From Magnaporthiopsis rhizophila (taxonomy: Eukaryota; Ascomycota; Sordariomycetes; Magnaporthales; Magnaporthaceae), in assembly GCA_003049465.1 (NCBI GenBank), contig PYSS01000067.1, positions 1 to 64,000 on the forward strand: a stretch of 64,000 bases of DNA, given 5' to 3'. Both the position numbers and the translations under genes were made by a program. How positions within the stretch are numbered: the first letter of the stretch is position 1; each line of letters starts with the position of its first letter. Of this stretch, positions 57,701-64,000 are shown piece after piece. Below the pieces are notes generated by a model. That model had not been told where the DNA came from, made no database searches, and worked only from the letters and a program-made list of their open reading frames with translations.

Positions 57701-59545
57701 GCGCCGCAAGAGGGCGTGTTGAACTCGTCGCTCTTTATAACATGTCTCGTCCGAGCTCTGAGGGCAAAGATTCTGTGTCGAGCCCTGGAGCACAGGGCGG
57801 AGATTCGGCCTCGAGCCATCGAGTACGGCATGGTCCTTGTAGACCCGGAGCCGTCCCTGTTGGAGTCGCTGAAAGCGATGGTGTCGCCCGTCACGCCATG
57901 GCAGCGGGTCATCACTGCCATCACGCCCAGGAAGGAGGTGGCGGATGCGAGCAGCGATTACATCTACGCACATCCCCGCTCGTCACCGCAAACATTCAAG
58001 GACTTGCTGCCAGCCTCGGCGGATTTCGTCGTCAACTGCTCGGCGGATTATGAGGCCTATGCACGACAGATCGCCGGGTGCCTCCTGCCCAAGGGATCGT
58101 CACAGTATATCCCCTGCTGGTATGAATGCGCCAGCAGCCTCGCCCTCGAGGATATATACTGCTGCCCCCGTGACGTGGAGCGCATGACGACCGCGGCCAT
58201 CGACGTCGCCGCCGACCTGATGCCCACCGTTGGAATCTGGGACACGGCGACCCTTGCCACCGTCAGCGTCCCGCAGCTGCTTGAGCGTTCAAACATCACC
58301 GCCCTCTCCTCCTCACCCGACGTCATATTGGACTGGCGCGCCGAGAGGACCGTGGCTGTATCGCCAGCCCCGTCTCCGGCTGGCAAGCAGCTGCTGCGCC
58401 CTGACCGCACCTACGCCCTCGTTGGCATCACCCGCGACCTCGGCCAAAGCCTCTGCCAGCTGTTCGTCAACCTCGGTGCCCGCTACCTCGTGCTAGCCAG
58501 CCGCAACCCGCCGCCGGCAGGCAGCCTGCACTGGGTCAGGGCACTGCGCGCGCGGGGCGTCGTCGTGGCCGTCGAGACGCTCGACGTGACGGACCTCGAC
58601 TCGGTGCGCGGCTTCGCGGACCGACTCCGACGCAAGTTCCCTCCGGTCGCGGGCGTGGTCAACGGCGCCATGGTGCTCGAGGACCGCGTGTTTGCGCAGA
58701 TGACGCTCGACACGCTCGACCGCGTCATGCGGCCCAAGACGGTGGGGTCGCAGAACCTCGACGCCGTCTTCGAAGACGACGACCTCGACTTCTTCATCAT
58801 GACGTCGTCCTTCGCCGCCGTGGGCGGGCACGCCGGGCAGGCCAACTACGCGGCCGCCAACACGTTCATGAACGCGCTGGCGGCCGACCGGCGCCGCCGC
58901 CGGGGCCGAGCGGCCTCGGTCCTCAACATCGGCGTCATCTACGGCCTCGGGTTCCTGCACCGCGAGCGCGACGCGCTCTACGCCGGCCTCGAGCGGGAGG
59001 GGTACCCGCCCATCTCGGAGCGGGGTCTCCACGACATGTTTGTCGAAGCCATCGTGGCCAGCCGGCCGGGCGGCGGCGGGCCCGAGGCCCTGACGACTGG
59101 CCTCAGCCGGTATCGGGTCGACGGCCCGAATGAGCTGCACTGGCACCGGGACCCCCGGTTCTCGCACTTCACCACGGCCGATGGTGAAGGCGACCAGAGC
59201 CAGGGGGGGTCTGGCCAGCAGCAGAAGACCGGCGTCGGCTGCAGCAGCAGCGCACGCCAGCGCGTCGAGCAGGCGCCAGGCGAGGACGAGGTGCGGGCCG
59301 TGGTGCTGGCCGAACTCGTGGCGCGGCTGGAGGCGGTGCTGCGGCTGGCGCCCGGGTCCGTGGCGGCCCAGGACGACAGCGTTTCCGGCTTGGGCGTCGA
59401 CTCGCTCATGGCGGTCGAGATGCGGGCGTGGCTGCACAAGGCCACGGGCCGGGACGTGCCCGTCATGAAGATCCTGTCGGCGCCCACCATCGACCGGCTG
59501 GCTGGCGACGTTGCCGGCCTGGTTATGGCCGGACGTGGGGTGTGA
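51716..59545 (+). CDS. Reducing type I polyketide synthase, KS-AT-DH-degenerate MT-KR-ACP
   Basis: Intronless, 2609 residues from ATG 51716 (CACAATGGC context, KS begins eight residues later); an in-frame ATG at 51587 would add 43 residues. KS 8 to ~435 with Cys 181 (DTACSAS), His 320 (EAHGTGT) and His 374 (VIGHTEG). AT from ~590 with Ser 687 in GHSSGE. DH ~945-1250 with His 1034 (HHKFQGQALLP) and Asp 1220 (MLDTCFQA). A methyltransferase-like region ~1430-1670 keeps MKPGGFLLMI but lacks the Gly-rich SAM motif, so it is probably inactive. No ER NADPH motif exists; ~1700-2220 looks structural. KR 2230-2480 has Tyr 2378 (GQANYAAAN). ACP Ser 2563 (GVDSL). The KR resembles those of PKS-NRPS hybrids, yet the protein ends after ACP. 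Without ER in cis the product should keep double bonds unless a trans-ER acts. Confidence 0.95.
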   Translation: MAYDMPPNEPVAVIGSSCRFAGGVDSPSKLWDLLEKPRDLSRPVPADRFNAGGFYHPNGEYHGTTNSTRGYWLEGNHRVFDISFFSVTPKEAETIDPQQRLLLEVVYESLESAGYDLKQYAGKKVSVFAGIMTADFDTLCQRDDLLGSQYLATGNARSIISNRISYFYDFQGPSMTIDTACSASLVALHQAVLSLRSGESVMACVTGVNMMLAPEQFIVESSLHMLSPSGRCQMWDAGADGYARGEGAACLLLKPLSRALADGDVIQAIVRETGVNSDGRTKGITMPNPIAQAALIRDTYARTGLDPSREDHRCQYFEAHGTGTHAGDPREAAAIADAFFPAGDTRFDQDSMPEFPPLKRKKLLVGSVKTVIGHTEGAAGLAGVLKVIQAMKHETIPPNLHLKTLNPSVKPFYNDLEIPVSATPWPDAEQGHPLRASVNSFGFGGTNSHAILERYTPSIHNPVGVHFSPAGAASVYPTIPQKLRQDRFPLPLVLSANSQNSLYLMVEKYRDFLAQKVDEFSSPQLFLTLLRRLYTKQGPFPFKLAITADTVTSAIEKLDQLLLGASTSKHPQLGTRTAAIRQPLSPCGKFRVLGVFTGQGAQWATMSRDLLMNCDRYSRSISELDAVLRSCPDPPDWTLKHEILAEPPVSRVNVAAVSQPLCTALQVAMVDLLSTLGVSFHSVVGHSSGEIGAAYAAGFIDAKSAILIAYYRGKFASLAGPRDASGAAAEDGTTTAPRQSGGMVAVGLSRTEAEKLCIQEKYAGRIVLAASNSPSSVTLSGDFDAVSEVQKGLEAEGKFARVLAVDTAYHSHHMAWPALEYSNALRACDITQAPKMAGGRETRWFSSVNGGSDAFDATAEIQATYWVDNMTKPVLFREALEKALGGDSYFDLAIEVGPHPQLKGPAVQTIEAATVSGSETKIPYLGVLDRKKGDSAAFSDFLGSLWTIFGPSAVGVDAAIACAKPEGVKSDELPTYPWDHSQVHYRESRISHQYSHRTHAPHELLGVRTRGDSEFEMRWRNILKLETIPWIEHHKFQGQALLPASAYCVMALDAARVLLNGRPAALVELQDVEFVNGITIEAGTYGVEVLFTLSVSSPSKDSSSRSRSNNPQEIEAKFTVSSAYADGTTPLRQNFSGRMRIELGTPSADVLPPRPSLQPETMTVSPDGFYKMMAGLDLGYTGPFRGIEKIERRFNFASTTLPKIHPEDTTTLKVSPAMLDTCFQACFSAFSSPGDRALWTPFLPRSISKVRFNLAVCDRNEDEPDQKTRVDAHLTDFRPISKQGAATITGDMAIYNSKGQTEVQIEDMVVASFAATKPEDDYELYLHTVMQVDAEDEIVGAKPFDLDSAEEEHRVLEGSFERVTSFYYKTRGASSSISQLKSASTMESFEPPPFVAEGLTSSPWPHETRESLREFIESSRSPAALELLSSLAAKLPSPVLAPMIPGVKIEAQTLLSFQKHIQMVTCQIAHRYPRMHVLGVTDPNLYLGEYILAGLGSSFLCFTTVGADKRFDRRVLCNMPQTIRDKIAANNDLLLSEKTKRDDDTGTAAAYDMVVLSTSVMEPGQAAAVLKMIRHLMKPGGFLLMIHTTTTMKPLRDNIGRCAGGPLVGLPSVVGNNGALTPPDWPDALEDSGFVRGPANADQSFPPGYSLIVRQTECADKKMLRLPFGIAGPGPLGAVSVDTPARKAVFGRLTSQLLVVGGGLRQTPSLPEQIAYLVEASCDNAVRVARAFDDIDPADIANCTAAIVLADLDSPVLFGMTEERLETLKALMRPDMRILWVTNTAGGSSGTEQSASFGFARTLIAEMPSLALQMLDLDTLDGDVTTTIVESFARLCQQASMSSDSSNSSSSGGNSDNMLWSYEHEIHIKNGRRLVPRVLPYQPAIDRFNSARRIITRPVNTAEKSVEIVTVQLSDGSVHYETRSVDFKVESTTTTTSPIPVQVLYSAVNPVSEHGRFRYVCVGRTLEHHREGRAVVFFSSKNASLVHVESRDVYGAPQEGVLNSSLFITCLVRALRAKILCRALEHRAEIRPRAIEYGMVLVDPEPSLLESLKAMVSPVTPWQRVITAITPRKEVADASSDYIYAHPRSSPQTFKDLLPASADFVVNCSADYEAYARQIAGCLLPKGSSQYIPCWYECASSLALEDIYCCPRDVERMTTAAIDVAADLMPTVGIWDTATLATVSVPQLLERSNITALSSSPDVILDWRAERTVAVSPAPSPAGKQLLRPDRTYALVGITRDLGQSLCQLFVNLGARYLVLASRNPPPAGSLHWVRALRARGVVVAVETLDVTDLDSVRGFADRLRRKFPPVAGVVNGAMVLEDRVFAQMTLDTLDRVMRPKTVGSQNLDAVFEDDDLDFFIMTSSFAAVGGHAGQANYAAANTFMNALAADRRRRRGRAASVLNIGVIYGLGFLHRERDALYAGLEREGYPPISERGLHDMFVEAIVASRPGGGGPEALTTGLSRYRVDGPNELHWHRDPRFSHFTTADGEGDQSQGGSGQQQKTGVGCSSSARQRVEQAPGEDEVRAVVLAELVARLEAVLRLAPGSVAAQDDSVSGLGVDSLMAVEMRAWLHKATGRDVPVMKILSAPTIDRLAGDVAGLVMAGRGV

Positions 59546-61741
59546 GGGGCTGGGTTGGGCAATCATTTAGGCTTGTCGGTGGCTGAACCGGGTTGTTCTT
59601 CCTCTTTGTGGGACTAGGTAGATACTTTTTTTCTTGGTGATTTGGAAAACTTTCTGGATCATCTTTTTTCTTGATTGGTTGGTAAAACCGCCGAGATAAT
59701 TTCTTTCTTGATTGTCTGTATATTTTGTGGAATCTTACCTTGTAATGTAATACTTCCATTGTTTGAACAAACCTCTTGCCGGTTTGCGACTCCGACACCC
59801 CTCGACATTCGTCACGTAGGTATTCCATGGTTTGCCCAAACATCCTTTGCAAGCTTGGGAATGACTCTTACAAGCCTTCCGCGAGTTTTCATTGTTTGAA
59901 TAAAACTCTTGCCAGCCTGTGACTGCCCCCCCCCCCTTTACATTTGTCGTGTAGTCCAGTCATTCCATCGTTTGAACAAGCATCCAAGCGCGAGACTCTT
60001 GCAACTCTTGCGCGAGTATTTAAACGCGGAGAGAACCTGGCCTAGTCTCGTCCACCTTTGAACCTCTACTGCATAGTTGAAAACTCATCCATCCAATATA
60101 TATGAAGAAGCAGGAACACAACTAGTAGCAGCCCGGGCCTTTGTCTCCCGGTGCCGCCATTGGGGACGCGCGCACGCCCCAAGAGAAGATATCCCGAACC
60201 TTTCACCTTTCATAACATGACTCCCGCACCACTAGACACTTGACCGTGTCGCCAATATATATGGACAAACAAGCAAAATAAGAAAAAGCAGGCCAAGAAC
60301 CCACCTGCTCGCGACATCAGAGTCGACTGCCCAGCCCAATACGCAGCGCCAACACCACACAAAACCTGCCACTGTGTGTCGCACGCCTCCGTCGCCTTCC
60401 GGTACATCCACCCCAGCTCATGCTGGGCCGTGCCAGCAACCGGCCGGTCCAGGGACCAGGGACAATCGAGGATCCAGGCGGCAGGCACCACGTTCGAGCG
60501 ACAAAAGGCGGTGGCTGTGTTGCTGCTGGTGGCCACGGCCGTGCTGCTTAAACAGGCCAACGAAGGAAAAAAGACAAAGGCAGCCATGGTCCGGGCCGGG
60601 CGGCGGCGGGTCATGGTCCTGTGCCCAGACACCGCCGGCGGCCCAAGCGACGTGGAGCGTATCATGCGAGCGAGCCCGGTGGGGGCCCGGGTTGCTCCTC
60701 TCGATCGACGACCGGCCGCCTGCCTGGGTAGTTTTCACAACACCCAGCACCGTGGGTGGGCGCATGTACCGCAGGTCCCCGAGTCGAGGGCGTCGTGGCC
60801 CAGGGGCCCGCAGCAAGAGAAGGGCTGCTAGCAGTCAATGGGCCTCGACCAAAGCGCTGGTGAAGCGCAAAATCCCGAAACCTGCCCTCGTTCCACACGC
60901 GGCGGGTCGCCTTGGCCGTCTCGCACGCTTCTGCTGCTGGGAATGCCAAACAAGAGAATGCGGACTATTAATCATCGGCATGACCAGAGCTGAGGGGCCG
61001 GAAAATGTCGCAGCTCTGCCGGCCCACGACCTTTCTACCATTTCATCTTCTTGAACTAGGCGCGTGGCGCTCCTCCCTCCTTCGTTATTAGTCTTCAACA
61101 GTCCTCAGTTTGTCATGATCAAAACATCTAGATATCTTGCTTGTAATGCCTGGCCACCATATCCGGCCGGCTGCACAGTCTCTCATGATCCTCTGCCGGT
61201 TGATGGGCAACCAATCGGCCATACCTCGCCAGCCGAGCCCGGCGACTACTTCATGCTCGACCGTCTCCAGATGATGATGGTTGACGAGTGTGTCGACGCG
61301 TACACGTACCTCTCTCTCCACCTCCGCTCCTCGCGCCCCCGCCTTACAGCACGACGCTGCCCTGAAGCGCGCTGTCAGAACGCTGCAAAGAGTGAGAACA
61401 GCCCCCCACAAGCAAGCTCGCCAGCGACGCAACCGTCAGCCTGACCAGCTTGTCGCTATCCACGCAACCCACTCTTGCGACATGCCGGTCTGAAAAGGGG
61501 ATCAAGTGTTGCGAACCGAACTAGCCCAGATCTGCTACGAATGGGTGGTCTCGTGTAATTATAGATGCAATATTATATGAATTGGAGCCGACGTAGCGGA
61601 GATTTCTCTCTAGTTATTTTCCCCAGGGCTATTAAACATATTGTGCCCACCACCTATGTACTGGCCATGGAAGACCCTCCTCTGCCAACATTGCATATTT
61701 TTCTCGTGATGTAACTTGGCTTATCCAAAGCAGATACCCGA
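59546..61741. other. Intergenic between convergent PKS and regulator
   Basis: 2.2 kb. It holds the tandem duplication and probable 3' UTRs. Frames at 60374..61054 and 61064..61444 show no recognisable product. No tailoring enzyme, thioesterase or transporter is present. Confidence 0.55.
59757..60020. repeat. Imperfect tandem duplication, about 130 bp
   Basis: Copy A (about 59757..59889) and copy B (about 59890..60020) both start with CATTGTTTGAA, continue through a TCTTGCC block, a CATT-GTC-GTAG block and an ATTCCAT-GTTTG block, and end near CGCGAGT. Many differences are transitions, and copy B has a C run. It lies 3' of the PKS. Confidence 0.7.
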
Positions 61742-63716
61742 TTAAGCCGCATTCGAAAGAGGACTGCTGACCTTTCTGTACTTGCTCGACGACGGCGGCG
61801 CGCCCCTGGGCCATTCCCCGACGGGCTTGTCGTGGTTAAAAGACCAGCTGACCGACATCTCGGGGCTCAGCTCGCCGGACCCGAAGCGCCTGATCTTGAA
61901 CAGGATGCGGTTGCCGACCAGGTCGACTTTCAGCGGCATGTCGCACACGCGCGCGGCGGGCGGCACGTCCTTTTCCGTCTTGACGCCGCGGCCCGTCATC
62001 TCGCGTGCCGCCTCCTCCTCGAGCCGCACGATCTGGCCCGCAATCATGCACGCCATGGTCGGGTTGAAGATGTGCTCCGCCCCGGCCGGCGTCGCCCGGA
62101 GCCCCGCCATGGCCCGCCGCCGTATGGCCGGGTGCCGGCACTTGATGGCGAGGCCGTACAGCATGGGCGTGATAGAGATGTAGATGTTTGTGCTGATGCT
62201 CGGCGGCTGCGGCGCGCCGTCCCGGTTGGCCAGCGCGAGCAGCTCGACCGCGCTGTCGACCTGGTACGCGATGGCGTCGGTGAACTGGTCGTACGACATC
62301 TCGTTGCCGGGCTGCGTCTCCGCGAAGGGGATGAACATGGTTCCCGAGTCGTACCACAGGCGCATCAGCCGGATCTGGCGCCGCTCCAGCTCCGTGGGCT
62401 GGTACGTCGCCGTGAAGTTGTCCAACGCCGTCAGCCACTGGTTCAGGCGCTTCCCCATCGACCACTTGGGCGCCCTCGGCTCCTTGTCCTCTTGCGTTCC
62501 CCCCGAATAGCCGCTGTCCGTGTCGTATTCTTCATATTCCTCCTCGTACTCCTCCTCCTCGAACCCTCCCGGCGGGAAGTCCGCCAGCATTCTGTCCATA
62601 CACATGGACGCCTCGAGGACGCTGTGGAAAACCGGCTTCTCGCCCCTCTTTAGCATCAGCGGCGGCGGGCCCCTCCCGGTCCATCTCGCCACTGTCTGAG
62701 GGGTCTCGCGCGACAGCGGAAAGCGCGGGACAGGGCCCAGATTTGTGAAGCTGTTGCCTTGAATGGCCAGGGTCGTGAAGAGCGGCCACAGCTGGGCGCG
62801 GATCAGGTGGCCGCTGGGCGACCAGGGCGAGGTGCCGCGGCTCATGCTGGGCACGCTGCCCTCGTGCCACTGCGACAGGATGACCAGGCTGCTGCGCATG
62901 TGCGCGTAGCCGCCCGTGTAGCGGCCGCGCAGGTACTCAAAGTAGATGCACAGCAGCGCCGTCGTCAGCGTCACCTCAAGCCCGGCCCAGCCGCTGCGGG
63001 CCAGGTGCGAGTTGAGCAGCGACACGGCGCGCGTGTACTCCCTGTCGGCGCGCAGCTCCAGCGCCCTCACGCGCGAGAGCCCGCCGCCGCCGTCGGCGAT
63101 GAGGTGCGGCGACGCCACGTTGAAGCTCTCGTGCAGAGAGCCGAGCGCGACCACCATGGCGCGCACGGGCTCCTCGCGGTGCACCATCTGCATCACCACC
63201 GTCCTCCAGAAGCCATCCTCAAAGTAGCCGTTGAGCTCGCCTACGGTCCTCTCATGGAAGAAGCTGAGCGACCGCCGGCCGGCCGGGTGGACCCCTGGGA
63301 GCACACCAGGCGTTGTCCGGCTCGAGGGCAGCAGGGGAGCCAGCCCTCCGTCGGGCAACTTCCTCTCGGCGAGGCCCGTCACTTCGACCGTCGTGATTGG
63401 GTAGCCCTCGCATGTTCGGCCCGTTGTGGTGCAGCGCAGGCAGGCGGGCCGGGTCAGGTCGCACCGGATCCGTCGGATTCTGATCGAGGGCCAGGGCCAT
63501 TGGATCAGCCAGGGCGTCGTCGAGGGGTCCAGCGGGCGGCCCTGCAGCAAGGTCCTACCACGACACGGGCTACGGGTGGGAGTGTCTCACTTACCGGCAG
63601 ACCTTGCAGCCAAGCTTGGAGCGGGTGTGTGTGGCCCTCTTATTCGTGCGCGGTTTAGCCTGCGTCGACGGCGGTGATACCTCGGACGATTCCGAGCTCT
63701 CGGACTTCAGGGACAT
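61742..63716 (-). CDS. Zn(II)2Cys6 transcription factor
   Basis: Two exons, 63716..63595 and 63479..61742, 619 residues. The GTAAGT donor splits the zinc cluster, and splicing joins CKVCR to IRRIRC, giving Cys 37, 40, 47, 54, 57 and 64 in a C-x2-C-x6-C-x6-C-x2-C-x6-C pattern with TRPACLRCTTTGRTCEGY. An intron within the cluster code is common in this fungal family. The C-terminal part is a helical regulatory region (ERTVGELNGYF ... EVTLTTALLCIYFEYLRGRY ... HMRSSLVIL) with an acidic Glu/Asp/Tyr insert near residue 320-350. It is convergent to the PKS and could be its regulator, but this family also controls unrelated pathways. Reading without the intron would lose the first two Cys. Confidence 0.87.
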
Positions 63717-64000
63717 GACCAGCTGCCAGCCTGTAGCGGTCGTCTCTGTACGACGTGCAGGGTATCTGTGCCTGAGGCGTGCCGATTGTCTCTGTTAGTG
63801 GCCTTCGGGCCAGACAAGGAGCTGCATGCGGCGACAGCATCGCCGAACGGGACCGACGAAACGAAAGTGGTGGCGGTCAAAACAAAGCTGAGTGTCTCCA
63901 CGTTTTGGCTCGTGGGGCGCTGGCGCGGCCTGTGAGTGGTCGGTTCGCCTATCTGTCCAATGGCTGTTGGCCTTGTCCAGATTTTCAACCGAGATCAATC
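63717..64000. promoter_or_regulatory. Upstream region of the second Zn2Cys6 gene
   Basis: The last 284 bases precede the minus-strand regulator start and should contain part of its promoter. I see no clear TATA box or repeated binding motif. Confidence 0.4.

Noticed and set aside
60374..61054. 226-codon ORF between PKS and second regulator, considered as a tailoring gene
   Set aside because: No enzyme motif; overlapping 151-codon frame; starts without an ATG in a credible context.
1..64000. CRISPR arrays, bacterial operons or rRNA genes
   Set aside because: None seen; introns and gene families are fungal.

Overview
The window is nuclear DNA of a filamentous ascomycete, most likely a Sordariomycete and probably Sordariales-like. 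The evidence is short GT-AG introns (about 80-360 nt) with CTAAC-type branch sites, GC-rich codon third positions that produce long antisense open frames, T- or CT-rich leaders and TAGG microsatellites. The gene set also fits: a clock-controlled trehalose synthase of the Neurospora ccg-9 type, Psf3, mitochondrial Mn-SOD and Zn2Cys6 regulators. The species cannot be named from sequence alone. I read 15 protein genes with fair to high confidence, several rebuilt from two to five exons. There is one intact tRNA-Val, one degraded tRNA-like element and one doubtful 36-codon ORF.

Layout. 0-13 kb: a small secreted copper-protein-like gene with a mature N-terminal His, tRNA-Val(CAC), an intronless PARP-like protein with a nuclear-type basic N-terminus, a 1183-residue Ser/Thr-rich cell-wall protein with about 12 cysteine-containing repeats, and a TRP/Flc-type membrane protein. 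13-25 kb: a 3.2 kb gene-poor spacer, a large ankyrin-repeat protein, the divergent pair PSF3/SOD2 sharing a 441 bp promoter interval, and a phosphoinositide phospholipase C. 25-42 kb: a secreted GPI-type protein, an unknown secreted protein, ccg-9, an unknown coiled-coil protein and a flavohemoglobin with an apparent mitochondrial leader. 42-47.7 kb holds no gene I can support and contains a 41-base T run.

47.7-64 kb looks like a small specialised-metabolism locus. It has a Zn2Cys6 regulator, a 15-N assembly gap inside a G run, a 2609-residue reducing polyketide synthase (KS-AT-DH-degenerate MT-no ER-KR-ACP) and, convergent to it, a second Zn2Cys6 regulator. The KR and overall order resemble the PKS half of PKS-NRPS hybrids, but the protein stops after the ACP and no tailoring, trans-ER, hydrolase or transporter gene is visible here. 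This orphan PKS with a dead methyltransferase between two regulators is the most unusual unit. The other notable items are the divergent PARP-like protein, the repeat protein with a gradient of repeat divergence, and the possible dual start of the flavohemoglobin. All functions are inferred from motifs read by eye; no database search was run.
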